DNA of 64,000 nt from Chromobotia macracanthus. Its lineage: Eukaryota > Chordata > Actinopteri > Cypriniformes > Botiidae. Made by a program: the position numbers and the translations under genes. Below, in pieces: positions 47,891 through 59,712 of this stretch (its first letter is position 1; the number at the start of each line of letters is the position of its first letter). The stretch covers positions 11,562,001-11,626,000 of the forward strand of contig JAZGTH010000008.1 in assembly GCA_036877525.1 (NCBI GenBank), read 5' to 3'. The notes beneath the pieces are model-generated. The model was not told the origin of the DNA and made no database searches. It saw nothing but the letters and a program-made list of their open reading frames with translations.

Positions 47891-49606
47891 TAGATCTTTG
47901 ACGCCTTCAAAATCTGCTCAATAGAACTTATTCAGTCATGTCATCTCAGAACACTTACCATATAACAATGCCTTCAATAATTTCCTCCTATACGCCTGTT
48001 ACACTGAAGTACTGCAGCTATAAATTATAAATACATTAAATATACGTACTCAAGTACATAAAGCATCAATCCTGTGCCAAATAAAAGCATGCGTTAGACA
48101 TTATAAAACATTTCATCAGAAGTCAGCATGATTTGCCTTGATTCCATGTTATGCAACAACGAACCTCTGCCACACCTACAGCAGTGAGTCCATCAACACA
48201 CTCAACTAACTCGTCATTTACCAATTACCAATTAACAGAGTACTGACAGTAAAGGTCCTAGAAGTTAATAATCATCTGCTTGGCCTCTCCATTCAATGCT
48301 CATCTGCCATTTTGCTCAAGTATCCATGGCAACACGCCGAGAGGACAGACCTGTTGTCCTAGAATTGACAACAGAACGGCAGAACGATGCTAAGAGACCC
48401 CGCCGTCCAATTAGCACACGCCAATAATCTACTTCTCACAAACAAGAGCAGCAGGCAGGCTTTATCTGGTCATAGAATGAAAGAAGGACATTTCTATTGT
48501 TTATACATCTATGTGGCATATATACTATACTTTACAACAAACCAAATTCATCAGTCAACACCATCGCTTGGTGTTTTCTCCTTTAAAATGCAGTTTATCA
48601 AAGACCGCCTGTTTTCTGTAGTTACACATGGTTGCTTACGTTTGTGACAATCACATTAACAAGTGGACCGAGTGGACCAGGAAGTCCAAATTGGTGTGAC
48701 TGGGTGAAGGCGGGGACTAATTTGCATATTCATAAACTTGCATATGCGAAATAAAGGGTTCATTACATTTACGCTATTTTGAGGCATAAAGAAATTGTTC
48801 TTACAGGTAAAAAAAAACAAAACTATAAAACCTTTACGTTTTTAGGGATAAAATTATTTTAGACTACAGGTTGACTTTAAACATGATGCTGCACAAAATT
48901 TGCATATGGGAACACTACAAGTATATACTTACATCCTGTCCTGTTTTTCCTGTGCAATGGGAGTTTGTCTTCTCTCTGAGTGTCACGTGTGTGTTTCCCC
49001 CTGCTGTGACCTCTTGTACCCTGACACACAGCAAATCTAAGAGGCTGTTTTTGAATAGAATGATGGCAGTCACCCAGCAGGAACGACCCATCTGTCACGC
49101 TGGAGAATATGTTTTGTATAATACCTTTTCCTCTTAGGTGTACTTATGAAAAGAAAAGGGCACGTGGTCACCATTAGGCCCCGGGGTCATATATATTTAT
49201 GCATATCCCATTGGCACAAATAACATCTAAACTCTTCAGGCTGGAATCATTATTTCCATTCTCAGAAGTGGATAACATAACTATTTCTTTCATTACATAT
49301 TTCATATTTATCTGCAATATTTTCAGTTTAGACTAAGGCTGGCCAGTACAGACAGCAGAAATGTGTCAACCAACAGAGATTCATTTATATTGCAACAGAC
49401 AGCTCAGAGCCATGCAAAATTTCTTGGTTCTGAACTGTTTTAATGCAAAAAATAAAACAAAACTCCATATTGTGTCTTAAACATAAGTTATAGTTACTCT
49501 GTATTATCTAGCAAATTTACAGAAAGAACTGCTGTACAAAATTAGTATCACACTCAAAATCATGCTGGTGTACTGAATATTATCACAGCTGTAAATATGA
49601 CATTGC
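47891..49606. other. LINE 3' region, then unique DNA
   Basis: The first 100-150 bases probably belong to the LINE 3' part but cannot be delimited. Octamer words ATTTGCAT occur at 48720-48727 and 48898-48905. The 48871-49137 frame has no recognisable content. Confidence 0.45.
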
Positions 49607-49854
49607 TTAAAGCTGCAATCCGTAACTTTTGCTTTTCTATCACCATAATATTGCAGGTTACTTTACATACTTTTCTTTACATATGCTGAAGGCAAATGAA
49701 GCCAGACTGACTGATTTCCTGGGAAATCAGACGAGACAGATCAAATTATAAATCATAATTATAAATGTACAGTTGTGAATCAGGGTAAGGTAAGGAGATT
49801 GCTCAGTAACTGTTTTTTGTTCATTTGCAACCCAAAAGGTATGGATTGTAACTT
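49607..49854 (+). mobile_element. MITE family 2, nearly full length
   Basis: It begins TTAAAGCTGCAATCCGTAAC and ends with ACCCAAAAGGTATGGATTGT, losing the last bases of the right terminal repeat. The interior includes GACAGATCAAATTATAAATC. Confidence 0.9.
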
Positions 49855-50218
49855 CATTTGCACCATAATCAGAAGATTATAGGATAACTCCTGTTTCCTG
49901 TGTTGACAGGACCTGATTTTACAGATGTAGTGTCCTGGTAATTTTCCTGCTCATTTTTTTGGAACAGCGTAAATAGTCAGACGTCCCCCAAAGCTCTCTG
50001 CAAATATTGATTCATAGGTGACTGACCTGTGGCCATCACTGAAGTGTGATTATATTATGAGAGAAGCGCTCTTTGCCACATCTGAAGGTGAGAGCTTTTT
50101 GTTATCGGGAAGGGATGGACGAGAAAGTGCAGGCCAGCAGTGAAATATGAATAATTGTTACAGGTCCTTCTAAGCGCCCTGAGGGCCAGCTATCTTCCAA
50201 GCACTAGAAATCACCAAG
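49855..50218. other. Unique DNA, no gene seen
   Basis: A GTGAGA donor-like word after CTGAAG (50086) has no acceptor partner. Confidence 0.55.
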
Positions 50219-50310
50219 AATCTCTCTCTCTCTTCTTCTCCACTTACCCCGCACCCCCCGTCTTTCTCTTTTTTTCTCTCTTTTTCCTCCGTCTTTTCCT
50301 GCACTGCTTG
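50219..50310. repeat. Long polypyrimidine tract
   Basis: About 90 bases that are almost all C and T on the plus strand (CT, CTT and C-run segments). Such homopurine/homopyrimidine tracts can adopt triplex DNA (known). Here it is only a sequence observation. Confidence 0.85.
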
Positions 50311-50884
50311 TCTCTTTTTTGTCAATGGGAGTAAATAAAAATCCCTGCCCACTCATTTCCGGCAGCTTCCTGGCTGGCGCCAGGCATTAATCTGAAAGTG
50401 GACTGATCTGAATTCAGGTGTGTTCTTCAGCCTTGGATGTTCCTCATATCTCTGCCTGGAACAAATAAATACATATCAAAATAACCTGCCAAGCCTCTAA
50501 AGAGACATTTTCCCCTTGACAGATGTCAGCAACCCCTCTAACTGTCATACAGACAACCTGTAAACAGACCATCTGTATAAAGAGACCACCTCTCATATCA
50601 GTAAATATCCCGTTTTATTCTGTACTGTACTGCACAACACCCTGCAAAAGTAAAACACCAGTCCAAGTAGTTTGCAACCTATTACACTTGTACCCTTTTA
50701 AAAACAGGCAGCGAGCCTGCTTCTGCAGCGTGTAGTGCTGAAGTCAGCAGAAACCAGACTGAAAATGTGCTATAGGCTTATTTATCAACACAATCTTTTT
50801 ACAATACAGCCTTTTGTAAAGCAACACTGTAAAATAATGAAGCAAACTATCAGTTGGGCGGACAAGTACAACTTCTAAATCAGT
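50311..50884. other. Unique DNA, no gene seen
   Basis: Nothing recognised. Confidence 0.6.
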
Positions 50885-50940
50885 AATCTGATTACTGAAT
50901 ATCTGAATCTGAAATCTGATTACTGAATATCTGATATCTG
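50885..50940. repeat. Two-copy tandem duplication, 28-bp period
   Basis: AATCTGATTACTGAATATCT occurs at 50885 and again at 50913, followed in both cases by GA. Confidence 0.9.
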
Positions 50941-52079
50941 AATTCAGGCCACTTCATCAGTTCATAGACACACTTTGAGCTTCAGAGTGCGTTCTGTGTA
51001 GATTATATGCCATTTGTGTGTAAAGGTCATTCCCCTCTCCATATAAATCACATTTCACAATGATTAAGTTTGTAATAATTATTAACAGCCCACTCCCAAT
51101 AAACATTTTATAATTTATGGTCATTATTAAAGGAAATTTTCAATGTGGAAACTGTGTCAGTATGAAGGCACAGCATATGCCTGTTGTTGCAGTTACAGTG
51201 CTACAGCGCCACCTATATGTGCAGTATGAAACATTTTCCTCTTTTTTAGGCTAGTTGTCATGCAGAAAACACTTCAAAATTCAACCGACTCAAAATAGAA
51301 AAAAACAAACGCTAAATAAAGTCATACGAGTTGCCAAAACCATTTCATGACTTTAAAATACAAGCATGTTTCCAAGCATCCGTGCTTTTAAACTGGCAAG
51401 TCAAATTACAGCTTACAAAAGATAACAACCTTTCCTTTCTTTCACGCTGTGCTTTACGAACACTTTTTGTACAAGCTTGACCAGTGAAGCAGCCCCAGCC
51501 TCTGTGATTTCATTGACACAGCCTGATCAAAGCGTAATCGATAGGTGACGTTCGTTTAATGGCTGTCTGACTGGTTACACATGCTGCACCCTTTACATGA
51601 TTTAGATCAACATGTAAAATCCCCATGGCTGTCTGGCCGGCCTGCACACGGCTCCTCTGCTTTTAACAGATTAGCACCTGCGGGACAAAAACACTCTCGC
51701 TCTTTCTCTCTCTCCTCACAATGTCTTAAGTGTCTGTGGGAAGTAAATCACTGCTCAGCTTTGTAGAGGTGACTGATTAGCCACACACACCTATTTACAT
51801 GAGTGCTGAGTACAGGGACGCTCACAGTTTTGCCTGTAAATCATCACCGGTTGAGGGTATTGACAGCTGTGATGGAGGGGGGCAGAGGTTGGGGTGTAAA
51901 CACAGACACAACCTGAAAATGTCTCTTCCACAAGAGATTTAAATGCTTCTTTATAAATCTGCTCTGTGTATAAGAAATGTAAGTCTTGTTTGCCCATAAA
52001 TGCACTTATTCTGCACACATTAAAACAGAAATCTAAGGCTCAGAATGCAACATACAAAAACTAGATTGTACCACAATGC
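50941..52079. other. Unique DNA, no gene seen
   Basis: Around 51185-51225 the words CAGTTACAGTGCTACAGCGC and CACCTATATGTGCAG suggest a decayed dispersed repeat. Nothing could be delimited. Confidence 0.45.
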
Positions 52080-52165
52080 AGGGCGTTACTAGGGGGTTGC
52101 TAAGGTGTTCTGAACAGCTCACAACAGACTACTATGTAGTGGACAGGGTTTTCTGGGTTATCCCA
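52080..52165. repeat. Fragment of a GTTGCTA-type fish repeat
   Basis: GGCGTTACTAGGGGGTTGCT followed by AAGGTGTTCTG and GGGTTTTCTGGGTTAT resembles the widespread 'GGTTGCTAGGGTGTTCTGGGT' repeat of cyprinids. The match is from memory. Confidence 0.4.
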
Positions 52166-53159
52166 CCCCCAAATCTCCATGATATTCTGCTTCCTAAACA
52201 TGGCTTGTGTAACCTATGAGACATCAGTTTAGAAAACGAATAGCACTCATTTGCTCAATATACCACACCATTTGAGATATCATTCAAAAGTGTGACACAA
52301 ACAGTGCAGGATGAATAATGTGCTGAAGTTTAACACTTTGGGTTAGGTGGTTGTTCAAATCCCAAGTAAGAGCAAGAGTCATTGAAATTCGTGCCCTACA
52401 AATTAAGTATCATAAGTACATAAAGTGCCATTGTTAAAAATTTAATCAACACAAACTTAAATGAAGGAAAAGGTCAAAATATACAATCCCACAATGCACT
52501 GCATGCATGTTCCCGGCAATTTGTATTTCTGTAAGGAGTGACAGAAGAAATACTTTCCCCTACCCCAATCTCTCTCTTTCCCCTCGCTCTGTTCCCAGAA
52601 TGCACTCTGGCTAGAATGCCATTAGAAGTTTTAGCACGAGCCCGGGGAGCACTCCAGTCAGAGTTGCTGGGATGCGTTAGGAGAATGGATAAGATCCTTA
52701 ACCTTGTGTGAAGCTCCCTCCTGAGGTTCACTGGGGAATGAAAGGTCCTGCCTGGGAAACATTATTAAAAATCTCTAACTCTCTAAATCCACTCTGCTGT
52801 TGTCAGCTGCACAAAATCTGTGGGTAGACTGACCTTGTTCGCTCTCCTCGTGAATCTGCACGCCTCTTTACACAAATCACAAAAGAGCCACGTGGGCGCA
52901 TATTTTTCCAGCAATCGCCACTGCTGAATGTGTGTTTATAAGAAATAGATGCGGCACTAATTAAACTCAATAGAAACACCCTCACCCGTCGTGTGCATTT
53001 TCCTGCTGAAAACGAGTGCTGTCCCGACCTCGCGTTTGTGACCGTATGAATATTACCTCACGTTTTGTGTGAGTTCAAATGTGGTAAAAGACGTTGGGCG
53101 GTTACTTTTGATTACTCTGGAGAGAAACAAACCCTGCTCCAAAAGCTCTGTTGCAGCGT
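52166..53159. other. Unique DNA, no gene seen
   Basis: The 52800-53100 part is repeat-free and CpG-richer than its flanks (GAGCCACGTGGGCGC, CCGACCTCGCGTTTG). It may be a conserved element, but nothing more can be said. Confidence 0.4.
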
Positions 53160-53701
53160 GGCATTTTAACATCCAAATAAACTGTACACAACGACTGTCC
53201 TCCATCAACTGGCTTAATTAGAGGCAGGAATTAGGCCGACTGAACTGGCCTCTGGGGAGAACTTGGCTGCCTGGGGAACAGTATGTTGCCCCAGGCTTGC
53301 TTTTAAAACTCGGGGAGTATTTTTACTGCCTCATGCTAATTGCTTTGGTGATTGGCCATTACTGTGGACTAACAAATGCACAGCCTCGCACAGACCCCAG
53401 AGACGGAGGTGAAAATGAGGAAAAAGCAGCTAAACAAAACAGCAGAGTGGTTCTGAAACAAAGAATCTACAAGACTGGGCTCTTCTACAGGGGAGTGTTA
53501 TTACTGAAAGGCATCTTTCCAAAAAGCTTTGTTGCACATTCATGCAAACGCACACTCGTCTATACAAGTGACGCGAGCAGCCGAAACATGCAGGGTGTGA
53601 ACCAACCTCATTTTACCTTGTTATTGACACTTTCTGCATTTCCTTGCCAAGTCCCTTTACATGGCCCGTGCTTGTGGAACAAAAAAATTTTCTTTGACTG
53701 A
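53160..53701 (+). other. Candidate conserved block with a signal-peptide-like frame
   Basis: From 53330 the plus strand reads MLIALVIGHYCGLTNAQPRT, resembling a secretory signal followed by an acidic, hydrophilic stretch (DPRDGGENEEKAAKQNS). The frame stays open to 53701 but loses protein character after about 53470. The internal ATG has a poor start context, and the longer 134-codon version relies on a non-ATG start. No family is recognised. It may be conserved non-coding DNA or chance. Confidence 0.15.
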
Positions 53702-55118
53702 CAGCAGGAAAACAACCCGGGTAGCATTTAACCAGACTCTTGAGATATCCAAACATTTTTTTCCGGACGAACAAACGAAGTGACAGGTAACCCTGACACT
53801 TAAAAAACAGCAAAAAATCTTTACAGGATCTCTTACTCCTTCCCTCTGCGAGTACTGGGAAACGGTACTCATATGGTCTCCAGGGGATAATAAAGGGGGA
53901 TGTGCACTATGCAAAGTAGAGCCACTCCAGTGCAAGCCTGGCATCTGTGTCAACAGTACCGCCCCCCCAAAAAAACAAGAAAAGAGCTGAACATCTGTAT
54001 AATGACTTTACAGCGCATTACACCAGGTAGCTTTCTGGCAGCAGGTAAGTTCCTGCTTCTTAAGAGCAGCAATTAGTAGCAGGCTCTCCACCATGTCGCT
54101 CACTCTAACAGAGCGGAGCACCGGCAGACGGCAAACACTGTGTGTGTGTGTGTGAGACAGGTGTGGATATTCCCACTGGGTGGGTACATTTTCAGACTTT
54201 TATTCTTCCATGTCACTCAGATCTTTCAGATGTTTGGTTGGCGTGCAAACACTTTTGGTGTGTTTTCTGAAAAGATCTTGGTCTACCCCCTGTACATTTT
54301 TGCTTCAGAATTATTTTCTTTTAATAGTTGGTTAGAAGTTGATGCAAAAAGTTGTAACCTTATTTCTCTGCAGACACTATGCAACTATGTAAAGCTGTGG
54401 ACAGCTGCCTGATTTTTCCTTTCTTATTTACATACTTTCTATTGTCCTTTACACTGTTGTATAACAGCAGTATCACACAATCGTGCCGCTACATGAATAT
54501 CAGCACTCTGAGATCACCTGCCCTGCTAAAACACCTGTAACAGCACGGCTGTACTTGTGACATTGCTTTTGAATCAAACCATCACACAAAATCTCTCCTA
54601 AAACAGCCCAACAATGCCTGCATTCACTTCCACCATACTTACAAAATCAAGTGTGTGTGGAATAAATCTCAACACACCCTCTCATTATATTTAAACGTTC
54701 TCCTATGTGCAAAGAAAAACGTTACCTTTGACCTATTTGGATACGGAATACACGTAACATTACATCACCTTTAACAGCGTTTGTAACAGAGCCAGTAAAT
54801 CTTCACATAAAACAGAATCCTTTTCATTGAAACGCGGCACTTGGAGTGATGACCTTCACAATCCCGGCTGCTCTCTCTCCTCACTGTTCCCGCCTCCATT
54901 AGTCTGTGTTTTATTCTCTCCCCCGGAGGCCTGGCACCATAACACACATTATAAACACCCATGCCTGCCCGTTACAGCTGCCATAACTCACCCTACATGC
55001 TTTACATAGGCCCATGATGGCCGCTGATGGAACGCCGTGTGAGCCGGAGCTAGTAATGCTAGCCCACGGGCTAGTGTAGCTAATCCCTGCGGTTTATATC
55101 CTGCTCTCTGTTTGGCAG
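53702..55118. other. Unique DNA with a short GT run
   Basis: A GT run lies at 54139-54153. A perfect donor word CAG|GTAAGT at 54042-54050 follows only about 30 bases of possible exon and is not supported. Confidence 0.5.
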
Positions 55119-55148
55119 AGAGAGAGAGGGAGGAAGGAAGGGGAGAAG
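55119..55148 (+). CDS. Candidate 30-bp all-purine microexon
   Basis: The segment sits between a good acceptor (ATATCCTGCTCTCTGTTTGG + CAG) and a donor GTGAGA after GAAG. It is 30 bases, all A and G, and encodes RERGRKEGEK in the first frame. Purine-rich exons often act as their own splicing enhancers, and vertebrate neural genes use microexons of similar size (known). There is no transcript evidence, and a GA microsatellite next to a pyrimidine tract could mimic this. Confidence 0.2.
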
Positions 55149-55341
55149 GTGAGATCATACAGTGTGTTCGTACGTATACACTAGCAAATGAAAGGTATTA
55201 GCATACAAACACATGCATTAACATGCAAGATGGGCTGCAACATTGCATCACAGGCCGCGAGAGAACTCGCACCTATTAACATGCTACAAGGAACACCTGT
55301 AAACATCTGTCCCTCTCGTAATTACCTTAACATTCACACTA
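55149..55341. other. Unique DNA
   Basis: Nothing recognised. Confidence 0.6.
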
Positions 55342-55365
55342 ATTACTGGACCATGGTCCAGTAAT
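55342..55365. repeat. Perfect 24-bp palindrome
   Basis: The half-site ATTACTGGACCA is followed at once by its exact reverse complement, with no spacer. The centre is CCATGG and the flanking bases do not continue the symmetry. Confidence 0.97.
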
Positions 55366-56987
55366 AGACCCAAGACTGGTTCCATCCGGAACGTAAATCA
55401 TTTACTATAAATTAATTGTTGATGTTGATTTGCGTGCACAGCGGATCAACGTCATGACTACGGCACAGCGTAGAACAGAAATACCTCCGTTTATCCAATC
55501 AGATTCCTCAGTGACTATTATTATTTTCGGTGTTTTAATGTTTTAATTTCCGAAACATGGCACTTTCCCACTGTTAATGCTTCGATAAGCAATCGCTAAA
55601 AGTTCATCACCTACAGGACTCATGAGTTCTGTTAAACCCTGTAGCGTTTCATGCTTAATTTACCAGCATCTCATACCAAATACTCTTTGAAGTTGATAAA
55701 AAAATGCATAATTACGGCAAGTCACTCCTTCCCAAATTCGAGTAGGCCACGCCCCCTGTCTAAATCTCTGCCTCTGTGTGCATGGATGCGCATGCGACCT
55801 CATAAATCTCTCCGGCTACTTGAGACAGCACAATCTTTTGCTATCAGTCCGCCGCTCCTCTCATACGCTGCTGTTAGTTATTCAGTGTGTTGGTGCACTG
55901 CGAGTGTCTGGAGCAGCGCTGGGGGCCAGACCTATCGAACCTGGGATATAATGGATGCAATACATCAATGCGTTTGAGCTCAGCAACTTTAATTAGGCTT
56001 TCCTGGTCATTTCATCAATGCCCCCCCACAACAATCCTTAGTCCACCCCTTCCTCACCACTGCGATTCACTTACTACCCAAAATCCTCTGCTGCATGCAA
56101 ACTGCACACCGAGAGTCCCGTTAGCCAGCCTGCGCTACCGACCAAACGACACCGCAACAAGGTTAAAAAGAGTAAAAATACTAACGGCTAGTTTAATGTT
56201 GGTTATTAAACACACGTGAGCAGTGTTTTAATGCCCACAGAGAACGGACACATTGAAGTGCTTGTTAAGGGAAGGGAGGGGAAATAAATGTTTATGTGAG
56301 AGGAAATTCCGAACAGGAAAGCATCTCTTTGTCTCTTTGTCCTGGGAAGCGTTTCTGTCAATTCACTGCTGGAATATGAAGGCAGGACTCAAGTGTTTAC
56401 ACTCGAGTGTGAAAAAGGATTTTTGGACATATTTTATATTCAAGAGAAACATCTTGTAGTTTCTTTTAAGTGCTCGGAGCAAGTGCTCCTGTGGAAAACA
56501 TGCAGGTGAAACACAACACAGGGAGGGGAAACACAGAAGGTCAGTGCAGGCATGTAAACACTAAAAAAGGCTTTTGTAACGCAGTCATCTTCTCTCAGAT
56601 CTGTATAGAGCAGATTACAGAGCAGTATTTGTATAGCCACAGACACAAATACATTAGGAGTGTGTGTGTTCCTGGATAAAGAGAATAAGGAACCAGTCAA
56701 TTATATTAAAGGAATATAGCGGAGATTCCCCAGCGAACGTAATGCTAATGTAAATGGGTAAATCCAACACTACACACACTTGAAATGTTTGTCTTGGTAA
56801 GTTAATTAGGATTTATTTCATCAGCCTTTACAGAGAGCCACTAAAAACGAATACACTTCCTGAAGAGGCAAGAAGATACCAGAAGTCATGACAAAAAAAA
56901 ATCAGTTTTTATACTTATAGAAGTATTTGACTGATTTTAAAGCATTTAAAACAGTGTCACATTTGAAAAGGCTGATGAAATTTGTGC
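55366..56987. other. Unique DNA, no gene seen
   Basis: The overlapping plus-strand frames at 55651-55977 and 55887-56219 (108 and 110 codons) lie in a GC-richer patch beginning GGCCACGCCCCC, which could be a GC box. No domain, splice pattern or start context supports a gene. Confidence 0.45.
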
Positions 56988-57004
56988 ATCATACTGTAAC
57001 AGCA

Positions 57005-58240
57005 CAGTCTATATTATATAACATAATCTTATGCTGTAACGGCAGTCTATATTATATAACATAATCTTATGCTGTAACGGCAGTCTATATTATATAACAT
57101 AATCTTATGCTGTAACGGCAGTCTATATTATATAACATAATCTTATGCTGTAACGGCAGTCTATATTATATAACATAATCTTATGCTGTAACGGCAGTCT
57201 ATATTATATAACATAATCTTATGCTGTAACGGCAGTCTATATTATATAACATAATCTTATGCTGTAACGGCAGTCTATATTATATAACATAATCTTATGC
57301 TGTAACGGCAGTCTATATTATATAACATAATCTTATGCTGTAACGGCAGTCTATATTATATAACATAATCTTATGCTGTAACGGCAGTCTATATTATATA
57401 ACATAATCTTATGCTGTAACGGCAGTCTATATTATATAACATAATCTTATACTGTAACGGCAGTCTATATTATATAACATAATCTTACGCTGTAACGGCA
57501 GTCTATATTATATAACATAATCTTATACTGTAACGGCAGTCTATATTATATAACATAATCTTATACTATAACGGCAGTCTATATTATATAACATAATCTT
57601 ATGCTGTAACGGCAGTCTATATTATATAACATAATCTTATACTATAACGGCAGTCTATATTATATAACATAATCTTATGCTGTAACGGCAGTCTATATTA
57701 TATAACATAATCTTATGCTGTAACGGCAGTCTATATTATATAACATAATCTTATACTGTAACGGCAGTCTATATTATATAACATAATCTTATGCTGTAAC
57801 GGCAGTCTATATTATATAACATAATCTTATGCTGTAACGGCAGTCTATATTATATAACATAATCTTATGCTGTAACGGCAGTCTATATTATATAACATAA
57901 TCTTATACTGTAACGGCAGTCTATATTATATAACATAATCTTACGCTGTAACGGCAGTCTATATTATATAACATAATCTTATACTGTAACGGCAGTCTAT
58001 ATTATATAACATAATCTTATACTATAACGGCAGTCTATATTATATAACATAATCTTATGCTGTAACGGCAGTCTATATTATATAACAATCTTATACTATA
58101 ACGGCAGTCTATATTATATAACATAATCTTATGCTGTAACGGCAGTCTATATTATATAACATAATCTTATGCTGTAACGGCAGTCTATATTATATAATAT
58201 AATCTTATACTATAACAGCAGTCTACATAATACATGAAAC
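57005..58240. repeat. 38-bp satellite array, 32 units, with higher-order structure
   Basis: Thirty-two head-to-tail units run from 57005 to 58218, followed by a decayed partial unit. All are 38 bp except unit 29 (58069-58104), which has lost 2 bp. The unit starts CAGTCTATATTATATAACAT and ends AATCTTATGCTGTAACGG. Three diagnostic sites vary: position 28 (T/C), 29 (G/A) and 32 (G/A). Units 1-11 are identical at these sites. From unit 12 the variants occur in an order that repeats 12 units (456 bp) later. The last unit is diverged (AACAG end, TATAATATAATC inside). No gene lies within it. Confidence 0.97.
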
Positions 58241-59494
58241 AAGATACAACCACTTCAGCTTCTCTGAATCACCGCAACAGAAAGCTTTACAAATGATCCA
58301 TTTCAAAGCAAACAGCACATCAGAAATCTGTTTTGAAAGCAGAGAGTTTCTGAACTGAAATTAATGTCAACGATTGACACAGACTATTAAAAATGGCTTC
58401 ATTTGCTGTTGTTCAGTCGTGCTTTTTAAAGTTGTCTTCAATTCAAAATCAATATTCTGACTAGTTCTGCTCTTGCCCTTAAATTCAAGCATGTTTTCAG
58501 CCTCGATCGACATTTTCCTGAAAGTATCTGAAAGCTACAATCTACATTTTATTGTATTATTCCATTTTCTTTGTAAAGCTACAGTTGCTGTTTATCGCAT
58601 TTAGCAGCCATGTGACATTAAAACAGTTTCTAATGAAAGCATTTTGCTAATTCCTGTTTGCTTGGCTGCTGTGTTTGTAACACTGTTTGTTCAGTTTGAC
58701 GTTTCACATTGTGGATTCAGATGTCAATATGAATCCATCCTAATTCAGAGCACTTTGTGTTTGCTATGAATTCAGCTCTGAAACTAAATACTTTGTGTGA
58801 CTTTCTCTGTCCTTTACGTGTGTTGCTTGTCAGATTGTACGATTTCTATCCCTGTGCGACATCAGCTATATTTTATGTCCAACTACATGATATACATGTT
58901 TTGTGTGATTGACAGTGTCGGCTGGACGTTTGACATCACCCAGCGTCACGTTTTGACATTCTCTGATGTGTGAATTTAACTCACAGAAGTTGCAGTTATA
59001 TTGGCAATGTTTCACCTGGGACAAAAAATATTTAAAGACGTCTGTCGGGGCGCTTGGTTCATAATACAAATCATAATATAAAGAGAAGAGACATTTTTTA
59101 ACCTGACATGTAAATCACACATAAAAAATGCTGTTCTTGTTTTGGCTCCTCATCTAAACTCCTTCAGCTACACTTCCTAAGAGGCTAAAATTACTCACAA
59201 TTATTCGTCTGTTAGTGAGCGTGTCACACTAGCCAGTCAAAGACTGATGATTGTACTGGCTGTACAATCATGGCCAAAATCCTACAGCATGCACCAGGCT
59301 TGAGACTCTGGCACACAGAGACATAAAGAAACATGCAAAAATACACACAAAGCACACGGCATGGTCTAATTAACTCTCCTACAATGTGCTGCCAGCATCA
59401 ACCAAATAACAACAGATGGCATGTCTCTGCTATCAATCTTGTAAAAGATATTATTGTCACATGACCCACATAAACGCACACATACACACACACG
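58241..59494. other. Unique AT-rich DNA, no gene seen
   Basis: The 67-codon minus-strand frame at 58866-59069 is unremarkable. Nothing else. Confidence 0.55.
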
Positions 59495-59712
59495 TTGGGT
59501 TTTTACATTTAATAGGGACATTCTGTAGTCGTAATGGTTTTTATACTGTACAAACTGTATATTCTATCCCCCTACACTACCCCTAAACCTAACCCTCACA
59601 GAAACCTTTCTATTTTAGATTTTTAAAACAGATCGTTCTGTATGATTTATAAGTTTGCTTCCTCAAGGTCAAAATGTACTGGCATTACTATACTTGGGGG
59701 GACATTTGGTCG
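59495..59712. repeat. Dispersed fish repeat containing TATAAAAACC/CTAAACCTAACCCT motifs
   Basis: Landmarks in order are AGGGACATTCTGTAGTCGTA, TTTTTATACTGTACAAACTG, TATTCTATCCCCCTACACTA, CCCCTAAACCTAACCCTCAC, TGTATGATTTATAAG and a GGGGGGACATTTGGTC end. I recognise this order as a repeat that is abundant in teleost genomes (memory). The telomere-like CCCTAAACCTAACCCT is part of it, not a telomere relic. Confidence 0.7.

Noticed and set aside
54042..54050. Perfect donor CAG|GTAAGT
   Set aside because: No open exon with a credible acceptor lies upstream. One such 9-mer is expected by chance in a window this size.
55651..56219. Two overlapping frames over 105 codons beside a GC box
   Set aside because: No start context, no domain and no splice sites. 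At most a GC-richer patch.
57005..58240. CRISPR array
   Set aside because: The repeats are directly head to tail with no spacers and the window is vertebrate. It is a satellite.
59575..59605. Telomere-like CCCTAAACCTAACCCT
   Set aside because: It belongs to a dispersed repeat with fixed flanking landmarks, not to an interstitial telomere.
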